From assembly GCA_002221725.1 (NCBI GenBank), contig NJFT01000128.1, forward strand, positions 1-64,000: a DNA stretch of 64,000 nucleotides. The letters are read 5' to 3'. Shown piece by piece: positions 1-13,200 of this stretch. A model generated the notes under the pieces. The model searched no databases and was not told the DNA's origin. It saw nothing but the letters and a program-made list of their open reading frames with translations. A program made the translations under genes and the position numbers. This stretch comes from Scedosporium boydii. Its lineage: Eukaryota; Ascomycota; Sordariomycetes; Microascales; Microascaceae. How positions within the stretch are numbered: the stretch's first letter is position 1; each line of letters starts with the position of its first letter.

Positions 1-418
1 AACCCACCACCGTACATCCAAGCCCTCACATCCCCCTCCTCGACCACGCCTTTCCTCCCGGAGCACTCAACCCCCAGCACCGTCCCCGCCAGGCTCTGCT
101 TCCCGAAGACCCCACCCCCTCTCCGCTTAATCCGAGCCGGCTTGACCTTCCCCGCCGACGTGACTCGCGCCCGCGCCTCGGCATTTCGCCGTTTCCAGTC
201 GGCTTTCTCTTTGCGTTTGAGTTTTCTGACGTTGTCGGAGGACCAGGGGGCGTTGACGGGCGCTGTTGCTCGGCTTTCTATTTTGAAATATTTCCCCTTG
301 GCCTCGTCTGTAGATGGGGTTCGGGAATTTATCTTAGCGAAGAGGACTAGAGTTAGACAGGGATGATGGTTGGCTGTTCCCTACCATAGTAGAAACCGGG
401 GATCTCGCGGGGAGGCAT
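1..418 (-). CDS. DCAF4-like WD40 protein, N-terminal part (runs off left edge)
   Basis: The first ATG reads MPPREIPGFYY, and a 77-bp intron (308-384, GTAGGG...CTAAC...CTACAG) joins it to DEAKGKYFKIE. The result is the IPGFYYD..K.(K/R)YFKI start typical of DCAF4-type WD40 proteins and their fungal relatives. Exons are 385-418 and 307 to below 1. The second exon stays open to position 1 and is rich in Lys and Arg (KLKRKEKADWKRR). Members of this family are proposed substrate receptors of CUL4-DDB1 ubiquitin ligases. The propeller repeats lie outside the window, so the assignment rests on the N-terminal signature alone. The short intron acceptor at 347 would also keep the frame but destroys the FYYD motif, so I preferred the later one. 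Confidence 0.7.
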
Positions 419-1214
419 ATTCCCAATTAAGGTAAATTAGCCTTGAGCGCTGTCTATCAGCACTGCCCTTTGAATAAGTCAGAAATGAGAAGTTCTCATG
501 GATGGATGATGAAACGAGGGAGAGTCGGTCAAAGACTGAAGATTGATAGTTTCAATTGAATAGAGAGGCTCAACTGAGGACTCGATTAATGCTGACTACA
601 ATTGTACTTATGGACAGAAAAAAAAAATACAATGTACAAACTTAACCTGCAGGATCATTCAGAACGACAGGCAAGAAATGCCCTTTCCTGAGAATGCATC
701 ATCAATTTTATTGAAAACACCAACTTTTGATTGTCTATGAACGATTATGTACTCTATGAAAGCCGGGAGCAGTCAATTGAAACATCCCGGAGACACAGGG
801 GACAGCCAACTTTTTTTTTTAATTTTTTGTTTTATTTTTCTTCTTCTTCATTAACTTCTTTGTGTTCATCAGGGTCCAACATGCCCCCTGGTTCTATCAA
901 CTAGCTCCATGTGTATTACCGCAGGGTAAAAGACATTGAAACATGCCAAAAAAAATTTGTAACAGAGAAAAAAGTTTTAGCCTAGTAAATAGGCAAGTCT
1001 ATCATAGAGCACCAATGTCCGGATGCCAAATCCACTTGCAAAATCCAAGCTTCAAAAACACCTGGCCACAGTACCCCAAGAGTTATAACATTGTGTGTGA
1101 TGTGGTTGGGAGAGAAGTCCTGATGTCAACACTTGTAGAAGAGCTGCGAGTGATGACATTTCCTCGTTCCATCGGGCCCCCTCTTTCCCACATCTGGTAT
1201 CCTGTGTCGCACAC
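419..1214. other. Intergenic, 3' side of PMA1 and promoter of the DCAF4-like gene
   Basis: No coding signal. It holds the 3' untranslated region of the proton pump and the upstream region of the leftward DCAF4-like gene. AT-rich with an A run near 619 and a T/pyrimidine run at 811-850. No repeat or RNA gene seen. Confidence 0.6.
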
Positions 1215-4200
1215 TTAGGCGGACTTCTCGTGCTGGGTCGAGACGCGCTGGAGGGAGACAACTACAAAGGAGAGAAAAAGACATGTTAGTGAAATGGTCT
1301 TTCATCTTTAAGATACAAAAGTAAGAAAGGGAAGTAGTAAACTTACCAAAGTCCTCAAGGGATCGCTGCTTTTGGCTGCCCTTGATAGACTTGCCGTGCA
1401 TGAGGTTGTCGAAGCCCTGGCTGCCCTGGAGGAGGTAGTAGACACCACCCATGACACAGAAGACACCGGCCGAGTAGATCCAGATACGGACAACGGCGAC
1501 AATGGAGGTGTCGCTGTGCTCGAACCAACCCCAAATGGTGAAGCAGGTGGCGATGATGTCGACAACGAGAATGGCACCAGTGAGCTGCCACGAGGGGAGG
1601 GACGACCAGAAGGGACCGTTGGCACGGGTGATGAAAATGAGCCAGTTCTCGGTGAGCGAGATCTCGAGGAAGAGAACGGCGTCCATGTTACCGAAGTTCT
1701 GGACGATACCACCGTTGGGAGATCCGGCAGCGTACATGGTGGTAAGGACAATCCAGGTACCGACGGCGAGGACGACACCGAGGAGGACGGACATACCCCA
1801 GAGCTTGGGAAGGTTCCACTTGACGGGGGTCGACGAGTAGGGAGCGTTGTCGTAGGCGATGGCCAGTGTGGCAATATCGGCGAAAATGGCGATGAAAACA
1901 ACAAGGTTAATGTTGAGCGACCTGTTCAAGATGACGATCCAGAGGCCAAGGAAGATCTCGAGATGGATAGACAAGGCGATACGGTAGACGACGTAAGCGT
2001 ACATACGGTGGAAAATCTGGCGAGAAGTCTTGAGAGCGTCGATAATGGCACCGAGACCGGGGGCAAGGAAGACAATATCGGCAGCAGATCGGGCAGCGTC
2101 AGAGGCACCCTCGACAGCAATACCAGTATCGGCCTTCTTGAGAGAGGGAGCATCGTTGACACCGTCACCAGTCATGGCAACGAGGTAACCACGCTGCTGG
2201 AGAATCTCGACGACATTGTACTTGTGCTGGGGGAAGACCTCGGCGAAACCATCGGCAGCCTCGACGAAATCGTAGACCTCGGAACCGGGCATGTCACCAC
2301 CACCACCGAGACCGAGACGCTCAGCATTGTAGACGTTGGTGCCGAGACCGAGCTGGCGGGAGGTTTCACGGGCAATACCGACGGCATCACCAGTCAACAT
2401 CTTGATGGAAAGACCAAGGCGCTTGGCTTCGTTAATGGTGCGGGCGGTATCGTGACGAGGGGGGTCAGAGCAGGGCATGATGCCGAGAATCTCCCAAGAG
2501 CCCTCACCTCGCTTGCGGGCGACACCAAGAGAACGGAAACCACGGGTGGCGAACTCGGCGACCTTGTTCTTGTAGGCCTGGTCGACCTCCTCGGGAATGG
2601 GGTGGTCCTTCTCGACAGTAGAAAGAACGAAAAGAGGGGCACCCTTGACACAGGTGATGCGCTCGCCCTGAGGAGACTCGACAACGGCGGTAACCTTCTT
2701 GGAGACGGGGTCGAAGGGGTGGAACTCAAGAACCTTGTACTTGCTGAGAACACTCTTGGCACGGGGGTAGTAGCGGAGGGACTTGAGGAAAGCCTTGTCG
2801 ATGGCGTCAATACCCTTCTTCTTGCGCGAAGCGGCCAAGCAGGCAGTCAACATGAGGTCATCGGGGTCAACACCGGCGACGGTGTAGGGCTCCGAGAGCG
2901 AAAGCTTGTTCTTGGTGAGGGTACCAGTCTTGTCAGAGCAGAGAATCTCGACACCGGCAAGCGACTCAATGGCAGAGAGCTTCTGGACGATAGCCTTCTT
3001 CTTGGCGAGGTAGGCAGCACCGACAGCCATGGTGGTGGTAACGACGGCGGGAAGACCGACGGGGACACCAATGATAGTGATGGCAAGGGTGAACTCAAGA
3101 ATGGGGACAATGCCGACGGATCGGTAGAACGAGGCAACCCAGACCATCAAGTTGGTCAAGATGACAAGAATGAGGAGCACGGTACCAATGCCGTTGAGAA
3201 CCTCAGTGAAGTGACCAGTGCCGGCAGAAGCGCGAGAGACAAGGGCGGCGGCGCGACCAACGAAGGTGCTGTCACCAGTGGCGGTAACGACGATGAAGGC
3301 CTCACCACGCTTGACGGCGGAAGAAGCATAGCAGGAGTCACCATTGTGCTTGTCGACGGCGAGAGATTCACCAGTAATGGCGGACTGATCGACCTGGAGG
3401 AAGGCCTCCTGGGTGACGATGCGACCATCAGCGGGGATAATAGTACCCTCTGCAAGGAGATACACGTTAGCATAGGTACCAAATCACGTGATACACGGAA
3501 GACGCGTTTCGACTGTTTCGTTTGGTTTAGGCACCATCATCTGATGTTTGAAACTTACCTTCAACCTGGAGAATATCACCGGGGACAACCTCGGGAGCCT
3601 CGACTTCCTTGAGGGTGCCGTCACGGAGAACGACAGCCTTCAAGGCAAGAGTCTTCTTGAGTTCCTCGACAATAGAACCAGCCTGGAATTCCTGGACGAA
3701 ACCGACGGCGGCGTTGAGCAGGAGAAGACCGCAAATGACACCAAAATCGACCCAGTCCTGAAGACCGGCGGCAAGAACGGCGGCAGCCTCCATGACGAAT
3801 TGGACGGGACCGACGAAGTAGCTGAGGAACTTGAGAATGAGGTTTTCCTGTAGAGAGAGAAAATGTGAGCAAATCTTACTCTCCCAACACCAATTGCAGC
3901 CCAAACCCCTCATTGAGGCAATGAGGCGTGTAGGTGCCACGATATGAGTGGGTTGGAAGGATTGAGGGGGTTAGTTTGAAGAATACATACACGCTCCTCC
4001 TTCATGGCGTTGAGACCGTACTTTCGGCGGCGGGCAAGAACCTCTTCGTTGGTGAGACCGGTAACGGTGGAGGTCTGAAGCATCTCTTCGGGGACCTGGC
4101 GGATGTTGCCGTGGCCATCCTCCTCACCCTCCTCCTCAAGATCGTGTCCGTCCTGAGACTCGAGCTCGTCGATCAGAGCATCGATATCCTCATCCTCGTC

Positions 4201-4296
4201 GTCGTCGGCACCGGGGTGGGGGGGATTGATGGGCTTCACATCCCGCTTCTCGTCGTAGCCCGAAGGCTGCGCCGAGGCCGAAGAAACATCAGCCAT
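1215..4296 (-). CDS. pma1: Plasma membrane H+-ATPase (P3A-type proton pump)
   Basis: Four exons: 3991-4296, 3559-3847, 1347-3449 and 1215-1261, giving 914 residues; Neurospora PMA1 has 920. The protein is a P-type ATPase that pumps H+ out of the cell and energises nutrient uptake. Visible in order: acidic N-terminus with an Asp/Glu run, TGES actuator loop, DKTGT phosphorylation site, KGAP nucleotide site, [10 protein letters not shown] hinge, and paired transmembrane segments before and after the catalytic core. The last exon is only 47 bp and encodes the regulatory tail [13 protein letters not shown], whose Ser-Thr pair corresponds to the glucose-regulated phosphosites of yeast Pma1. All introns have GT/AG borders and keep phase. 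Codon use is strongly biased, as expected for an abundant protein. Intron 2 contains TCACGTGA, probably by chance. Confidence 0.97.
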
Positions 4297-7200
4297 GGCG
4301 ATTGAAAATGTTGTTGTTCGGTAAAGTCAACAATGGACTGAAGCTTCCAACGACCAATTACTCTCTTAAGAGGGTTGAACCTTTCCTCCCTTCTCCCTTT
4401 TTTTCCAATTCGAATTGGCGATCGAGGAAAATGGAAATGGATTGTAGGAAATGAAAAATTCAGACACGAGTGAGACGCGTGTGAGAATTTATATTTCGAA
4501 GGTTGTGAGGGGGGAAGAAAAAAAGTGTGGGTTGAGGGGAGATGGGTCTTAAGAGGTGGCGCGAGGAATTTTCCTAAAACAGGACGAGGGAAGGAAGGCG
4601 AGCCTTCAAAGACACCACCACACGAAACTTGAGGGCCAATTTTTAAGCGCAAACTGGAAACCTTCGTGGGTGATGAAAAAGGAAAAGAGGAGAGAGGAGG
4701 GAGGCTTTTGGGAAGAGGTGAGGGAGACGCCCGCGATTATATGAGGGAAAGCTCTTGCCCCAATTCAATTGAAAGGAACTTTGCGCCAGTACCTTAGCAC
4801 CAGTACCTCGTAGCTCCAGTTCCGGTTCGAGTAACGGTACGTACCTGTGAGAAAACTAGGACCGGGAGGAGCGGGGGGGGAGGGGCGTGTGTGATGTGGA
4901 GATCAATTGATGTGGTGGAAGTGGAGGGGGCGTGTCCCAGCGGTGGCGACCATCTTTTTGCCGACCAGGGCGCAAAGCTCTGAGATGCCAGCCAATCCGA
5001 ACCCCGGCCTTCCTCGCCTGCACCGAGGGTCAAGAAACGAGGGAAAAAAAGAAGAGAAAAAAAAAAGAAAAAGAAAACAAAAAGTACTTCGTACTTCACA
5101 GTTCACACGCTGTATCTGACCTGCATCCCATGTGGGAAACGGCGTGTCCACTGTCGCTCTAAGACGGAATACGGAGTACGCTACTGACTTTCCTCGCTCT
5201 TTGTGCACACTACGAACTCCGGATCGGCACACTTGATCCGTCCTCCAGGCTTCTGCGAATACACCGCCGCAAGTATCAGAGTATCAGAGTTCGTCAAGCA
5301 CTGTGTTGTCGACCTCAAGTTTCATTCAAGAAAATTTCGATGTTCCACACTTTTTTTTCGGCGATAACGGTTATCATTGATCAGTTCTTCTACTCAAAGC
5401 TTCGGTACGTAGCGAGAATGACGGCGACGGTCATCCCGAATAAGCTCCTTCCTTCCTTCCAACCGCATCACACGCATCGTACAGCAGAGTCGATCCAGTA
5501 TCGAGTAGTCAGTATCCCGTAGTGCAATGAGTGACAGGACAGGAAGCTCGACATGCAGGTTGGTGGAGGGCACAGTGTGCGGTTCTAGCGATATTTCGCG
5601 TCTAATTACGGGCGGTCAGTGTACTACGAAGGAACACTGATTGACCTATAACCCACATCTACTATAGTGTACAAGTAGCCTGGCATTTGGGAGCTTCAGT
5701 TACCTCTGTACTTTCCATTTTGATGAGATCTTCTCTCCCCCATTGTACCCCAGAATCACTCTTGTTGATGAGCCAGAATGTCCGATCCAACGCGTTGGAA
5801 GAACACCACGAGGTCCAGAATATTGCGAAGGCATGGCCGAGAGTTCAATTGCACGATCCCGTACGAAGTTCGTAGTTCAATTGCGAAAACGGAGAAAGAC
5901 GGAGAAAGCGATCGATAAGGCCGAAAAAACAAGAAAAATCTTTCAACAGGTAATGGTGTGGTACAGATCTCTACCTCTCGCCCAGAGCTTCCTGAATTGT
6001 CAGGCTCGTACTCCGTAGGAGATTGGTACAGATCATCAGGTACACCAGTGCTGTCAAGACGGAGCAGACCGGGCTGTTAGAGCAAGCAAGATCCAATCAG
6101 GTCCAATCACACCTGCAAATAGGAAGTGGTGTATTATTGCTCACCTCACTCATACGAAAGTATTATTGCGCTGGAGCAACGCCGCGGGAGAGACATCGAG
6201 GAGATGCCCTCTTCCTATTGATCAATTGATAGCTGTTTTCGCGCATACTGTGTACAGGCACGGTGCCGAACCAAGTCCCAGATTGTGCCAGTGTCCCAGT
6301 CCTGAAAGCGGCAATCAAAGGATGTAAACAAAAGAAACATTTTCGCTCTTCCGCGTCGTCCGTGGCCCCCACTCTGCAACTCTGCACCCATCTGCAACCC
6401 CCAATTTCGATGGAGGGATTGATGGCTTGAACCCCAGAATGGCTCGCTCCCATGCCTGTCGTTCTCCCCCAATTCCCTCTTCTGCCGCCGATGTTCAAAT
6501 CTGGGTATAATTGTAGCTTGGGCTTGGCAATGCGCTCTCATGACCACGAATCGGGGCAGCGGAGTATACTGAGAAGGAAAAGCGTGGTAATAATCCTTGG
6601 CCTTCGGGCATATCTGCAAGGCAGTTCGCGACAATCGACTGAGCTTTTCGACCCCGTACGAAGTAAGGTTAGACCTGGTAATTCCTTATCCGCGCATTGG
6701 ACTAGCAGATTACTGCTAATAGTGCCAGGCAAACTGCAGGCACCACACATCAATTGATCTCATTAAGATGAGATGTGAGCATTCGTATACAGTGTAAAGT
6801 ACTTCATACTTTGTACGCGGTGACATCCGAGTGTGTGAGTGTGGAGTGTACTTCCATTCACCATGGTGACCACAGAGGAATGAAAGGGCGCTGAAGGATA
6901 TCATTGATCCAGGACAGCAATTGAATTTTGCGCGATTTTCCCTCGCTCGCACATGCCGCCAATGCTCCAATCGACGACTCCTACGAAGTACGACGCTAAA
7001 GTAGTAAAACTGGACGGGTACGGTCCGGGTACGAAAAGTACAGACGTGGTGCACTTATCGATTGATGGGAAAGCTACCAAGAGTGACGTATTGTAACATG
7101 GTCTGTAAATACTGTGGAGGAAGCCAGCCAACTCGAGGTGGGTCTGGTTATATCCCTGGTCCTGGCCCTGGTCCTTTCGCTGTGGTGGACTGGTGGTCAA

Positions 7201-10200
7201 TGTCCTCCTGTCAGGCCGAGAGCGCCGCAACAATGACGACACTGGTCATACTGGTCATCGGCATTCTGTGTCCTTGGCTAAATCCTTCTTGGCCCGGGCG
7301 GCCTTCAGTCGGGGAAGGGTGGTAGAAGCGTGGTAAAAAGCTTTCAACATGATGTTCTAGCGGTCAGGAAGGAAACTGTGTGGATGACTAGAATAACCTA
7401 ATTACCACCCTCAAAGGGAAAAAAAAAAAATCGTAACCGTGTAACCCAAAGAGAAACGAAAGAGAAGGAACAAAGAAAAACTGGATTCGATCGAGCCAAT
7501 TGCCACGGGCCTCGACCTCCCTGTCGGAAGTCTGACCGAGAGGCATCAATGCAGAAGGTCTTCGCCGCCGGCCTTTTGGCCACCATCCCCGATGACTCTA
7601 CAGGGCATATGATACTGCGCTCCATACGAAGTACGGAGCTGCGCCGGGGCGCCTCGGTGATTTAATTGAATCGTCAAACGGCTTCCAAGGGTTTCGGTAT
7701 GACAAGGGGAGGTTGAGCCCAGGCGGAGCCGCCGGTGTTCGTTTGCCCATTTCGTCTCCTCGGAATGTTTATGGACCTGGTCTCATTCAACAGAGCCCTG
7801 TGCCGGAGACCTCAATACACTTCGCTAACCCCGACTATGACGCCCTCCCCTGTCTTCACCCTTGCCTTGCTCAACTCCACGATAGTAGTCCACATCTGAA
7901 CAACAGAAGAGGTATTACGAAATATTACTTCACAGCAATTTTCTCTCTCGATATGAGGCCCGCCAACCGAATCATCAGAACCGTGGATGAGCGTTGTTAG
8001 CCTGCGCTGCTCGACTTGCCTTTCCAGGCCCAAGCGCATACTCCAATCCTATGCCGGTGTTTGAATGGCTCGGTCTATTTTGGCTCGACTGTCCCACGTT
8101 TCCCATTCCCGGTCCAGCCAATCGACAAGAGGCAGGCTGCCCCATTTTTTTCCCATGTTCCATCGCTCATCATTGATCAACCAAACAACGAAAGTATGTC
8201 GCGCATCCTTGTACTCCGTGTTCCGCACCGTGACGTTGGTGGGAGACGCCTTTACCATCCATGACCTAACAACGGGTCCGAGCTTTTGGGGAAACACATG
8301 CGCGATAAAAGGTCCAAGGCTTGAAATGTATAACGGCGTCGCGCAGCTACCCCGGAGTGGTGGCGAGTTACCAGAGCTCTACATCTTGCAACCATGACCT
8401 TTGAACTGGACTCTGGTCCTCGGATTTGGAGCTCCTATACCGAGTACAGTGTCGAATGAAGCGGGTTTATCTCGTCGCTTCCCTTCGCACGAAATTCCAA
8501 TTGAGACCCTCAAAAAGGCAGCATTATCGAAGAGCCTTTTCTGCACTCGAAAGCGCATATTTCCTAAGGAATTGAGCGGTCATTCCGGACCTGTAAAAGA
8601 GCTGTAAAATAGCTCAATTCGAGACCCCCGATTCTTTTTCTTTGCCTCGCTAGCGAGCTGGCCAGCGGAGTCTTTTGATGCACCCCGCGGAAATGGCCTC
8701 TCTCACTACTACTCTATACGCCACTTTGTTGAGGAGCGGCAGGCGTAGGGAGTGGGAGAAACATGGCAGGATCCGCTACATGCGTAGTGTACACTATAAG
8801 CCGCCTTCTTCAACGGTAACAAGTCTATCGGATCGGGTTTAGATGCTCCCACAATATACAAGTACTTCGTACGAACTACAGGACAATACAAATTCCTATC
8901 TACTTACATCAATGATATGTGTAGATTCTGTATTGGATGATGAGGGCTGAGACTCTGATTCAGATCTTCATCTAATTGCTTTTGTTTCTATCATCACGGA
9001 GATAGCTCGTCATTCATTTTGGGAAAATGTCGAGCCTCCGGAAGCTAATACTGCTACTCGATTGGCAACGATATGATAGCATAGCAGAGGCTTGAATGTA
9101 CACTTCTTCATACATCGTGTACTCGACTCGACGGCATGTCCATTAGTCACGGATAGACTTAAGACCCTTCAAATTTTCTCACTAAGTTTTTTCAGAGCGG
9201 GAATTCCATGCGAGATGCACAGAAAGAAACGGACACAGGCCCTGCATCAGAAATGGCGGGGTGAAAAGCAAGAGCGGGATGTAGCAAGCAGAAACACACA
9301 TGGGCAAAGCAGTCCTTCTCGGGCCAAGATGTAAAGCAGCATAACCAAGAGAAAAGGAAGCCCATTTCCCCATATTTTGATCGAGCCAAGCAAGGGCTAA
9401 GACTGCTGCTGCGTTCGTTATGCCAAGAGTTCTACCGGGGGCTTTGCTCACCGACGGTGAGGAAGCCCCAACCACCCGAAGAAGAGCAGCGCGGTTAGGC
9501 GCCCACACATCAGAGTTTGGTCATTTGGCCCGCCATTGTCAAGAACGAGGGCCTCGAAGTTTAGCAGCTAAGTTCGGGACTATGTCTCACCAAGGAAAGG
9601 ACCTAACCTATTTGCCCGGCCGAGCTGACATCCGATCCGATCGAGCTCGTAGAAAACATCAATGGCAAATACCAGCTTCTTGAGTTCTAATCGCGCACGC
9701 GCACAAAACGCTACATTGCTTCGTAGGTTTTATACCACCTCGAATTCGTAGAGCCGTCCCTCGGCAGCCTCCTTCGTGCACTACGAAGTAGGATTACGGA
9801 ATTGAATCAGATCCCGCACACTTACCTTCATACCCTTGCCTCGATAGCCATTCCCCCGCGACTAAGGCAAGTGCATCCGGGCCAGACGGAAGACGGGAAG
9901 GCGATTAATTCGTTGCTTGCCCCGATGCCCTTCAACCAGTCATCTGCCATGCATTGCATCCAAGCTTTCCCATGTTGTTTTCCCAGCCACCAGAAATGCA
10001 ACATGTGTGCATCGATCGCCGGGTGTCCCTGACCGACGTCCCTCTTCTTATGGTGATATTTCCGAAATGCCAGCGCGAACGCCGATATCAACAGTGCTCT
10101 CGTGCCCTTCCTCTTACCTGATACCAGCTAATTTTACCTGTGCTGGGCTGCGAGCTTGAAGCTCGGCACTCTGTGCCGCCTGCATATTTCTTGGCGCCTT

Positions 10201-13200
10201 GTTTTGGGGGATGCAACTTCCCTGTGGATCCCAATGCCACCGGAACCCGTCCAACACGATGAGCAATGACCGGGTTCTCATTGTTGTCTCCCAGGGCCAG
10301 GACAAGAGCCATATCTACGCTATATCTGGCTGAGCCTGGGAACTCCCTGGCAACTGCGGCCGGGGATTTGCCATTGATGTCTTGTCGTTTGTGTGTCGGA
10401 TCAATTGATACGAAATCCTTTGTAAGAGTGCGACCCTAAGCCCTGGTGGCACTTGTCTCCGCGGCACTCGTCACCACGTCGCGCACTGGGCGCAGAGCTT
10501 CAAGGCGCACAGATAGGATTCGATTCTCGGTGGTAGCTTGAGAGCTGTTCATTGACAATCTCTCGTCTTCCACTAATGTTTCGTTTCATGTTTCCCAGCC
10601 TTCCTTTTCCCCTTCCCCGTTTTCTGGCGTCTTCCTTCGTTCTTCGCCACTGACGGACGGATGGAGCAGAGGTTTCGACTAACGCTTGTTAACGTGTCAT
10701 TGATATTCGCCTATCTACACATTATTTGCTCTGCAGGTGCCTCAAACCCCCCCTAGTATGACCGAATCCTTTGCTTCGTGAATGGCTCCGATAATGTTGG
10801 CGATCAATCTTCCTCGGTTTTCTTAAGATGCGCTGTTAAGGGCCAAGGGAATTTTGGTACAGTGTTTCTTTCTAGAAGCACTGTTGTAAACGCACGGGTC
10901 CAGGTCTCTTTATTTGCGGCGGCATTTTTGGCTTTTTATTATCGGCAAGGATGCAAGACCAGAGCACCTCGCAGAAGGCATGGCAAGGCGGGGGGGGGCG
11001 TCCTTGTCATGCTCGCCTCGCAGGCCGTCGATCGGGTTTGAAGGTTGCTTTCTTGGTTGAGACACTCCGGGGTGTGCGGTGCCAGTGGTCAATTCCATGA
11101 TCCAGCAGATTCCACAACGCGGCACTAGGCGATTGCAGGATTGGTACGTGTTACTACCAAGATCCTGAAATATACGGAGTATAATTGCAGAACGACATTG
11201 CAGGTTACTTCAGGTTCGGATGGAGCTTGGCTCCCCTTCCAATGAACTTGAAACCGAAAGGGAAAGACCTAGATTTTTGGACCAGTCAGCTGGCTGTTTT
11301 GGAAGCTGGATCCAAAAAGGACTCCCCAATTGCTCCCCCATTTTCGCGGCTTAAGCATTCGGCAACCCTTCCACTATGAGGTATATTCTGGAAGCGGAGC
11401 CTTTGCAGTTGGAGTAAGGACTAGTATCAGTAGCTGCAATCGACCTGCACCACATATGCGGAGAAACCTGAGCTGTTGCTGGGCTCAATGTTGCCTGACA
11501 AGAGGCGGTCAGCGAATCATAGAAGCTACTAGCGAAAAAAAACCTCCACTGTCAAGTGACTCTCGTGCTTCAATGCTTAATTTGAAAAGTGCTTCCGAGA
11601 GGCTCCTCATAACAATAACTAGAATACGAAGCCTGTAATACGCTTAATACGTTGCGCTAGGCTGGGCTGGAAACTGCATCCGCAGGCGGAAGGGAAACCG
11701 CACACTCAGCTCAACGTTTGATCTCAGCGAGCGTCCAATTGAGGTGCTTTACGTTCGTCAATCGAGCAGTCCGGCTTATGACAAGAGCTGCCAATTGCGC
11801 CAATGCCAAGGCGGTAGGGCTACAGGGCCACCGTACTCGTCAATTGGCAAAAATCCGCTCGTGATGACACAAGACGATAGTCAATTGGCCTCATAGACCA
11901 CCATCAATTGATGAATGGGATCAATTGATATGTCCAAGAAGCTTGGCCAGACCATCTGCGACCTGCAACCTGTCAACGCACTTCCTACTGCCGTGCTTTT
12001 CTGGTCCTGGCTTGCTGAACCCCTCATCGGCGCTTCTTTTTTTTCTCTCATGTTCTTCGATTCCTTCCTTCCCCACCTCCGCAATCTGCCTGCAGCTCCA
12101 GTACGAGGTACATCCGAATTACCTCAGTAGCGCATGTATACATTGGTACATTCAAGCTTGTTGCATAACCGCCAAGACCGGTTTTTACGGCAAGGGACAA
12201 AAGACAGATTCGAGGCTCCCAAACTGTTTTGGAGATCTCCCGCCCAATCCGCCCCAGGCCACAGCTGATCACATTTTATTTCCAGAATGGATCGATGCAT
12301 CAGATAAAACGAACGGTATTGTCGACTGATAGGTTTCCGGGCTTGGCTCGACCAGAAAACCCCTTTCGGGCATATGGCTATTATCGCTTGAATAGAGAGA
12401 CCCCTACCATCTGATATCTCCTGTACCTTTTGTATAATGCTATGATATTATGAAGTCTTGTCTACCGAAACCATTGACAATTAAAGTTATGAAGATCTGA
12501 CCGCAATCTGGGATTTGAGATTGGGAAATCGGACACACAGTCGGGGAATATAAGGTCGGGCCACCGTAGGGTCTGAACAAGGCAGGGCAGTCCAGGGCAG
12601 GACCAGGCTGGTTCCTATTATTCTTTGATCCGTCTCTGCAAGCCAAGTCTCCGCAAATTGCACTCTGGCTGGCGACCAGCTCATCTACCGGAACGGTCTG
12701 CCAAGATGGAGTATCATCAAAATAGATACCCCATATGTTAGTTTAAAATCCTTTACCCTATCTCTTACCCCCCATCGACGCAATGCGTTCATGTTGTTTT
12801 TATCAATTACGTATTTGATGATTTCAGCCCGTCCAGACAGACACGCCGACGATGCGACGGCTTGTTTGACCATGGGCTCATGGGCGCAGGTCAGCGAATT
12901 TTAAGATTGGCGTCTTCCACGTCTCGCGCCATGTTATTCGGCGCTTTTCTGATCCTGACCAATGCCTGACGTTGGCGCGATACTCACATGGGACCATGCC
13001 ACTACACACTCGAGGTGCCAGGCTATACACTAATTGGAAGATTTAATATCACCAATTCTTTTCCACATTCTCTGACTGCAATCCCACACGTGGAGATGAG
13101 AGTTCAGCGTTGGCTCGAAATGGAAGCTTCCATTCAGTGTCTGTCCATGTGTTAGATAGATACACACCACCTATAAAAGCCAAGGCAATGCTGAAACGTC

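Noticed and set aside
308..384. Shorter 38-bp intron ending at 347 for the DCAF4-like gene
   Set aside because: It keeps the frame but loses the conserved FYYD motif and is shorter than normal fungal introns. The acceptor at 308 restores the motif.
1372..3612. Long + strand open frame (746 codons) opposite PMA1
   Set aside because: It is the antisense of the PMA1 catalytic exon. C-ending codons of a highly expressed gene rarely create stops on the other strand. The translation is Gly/Asp/Thr/Val-rich without any domain.
6215..6634. 139-codon - strand frame in the gene-free interval
   Set aside because: Irregular composition, overlaps similar-sized frames on the other strand, no domain and no convincing splice partners.
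9480..9620. Possible structured RNA resembling tRNA/5S fragments
   Set aside because: No cloverleaf, no internal A/B or C boxes in order, and no T-run terminator.
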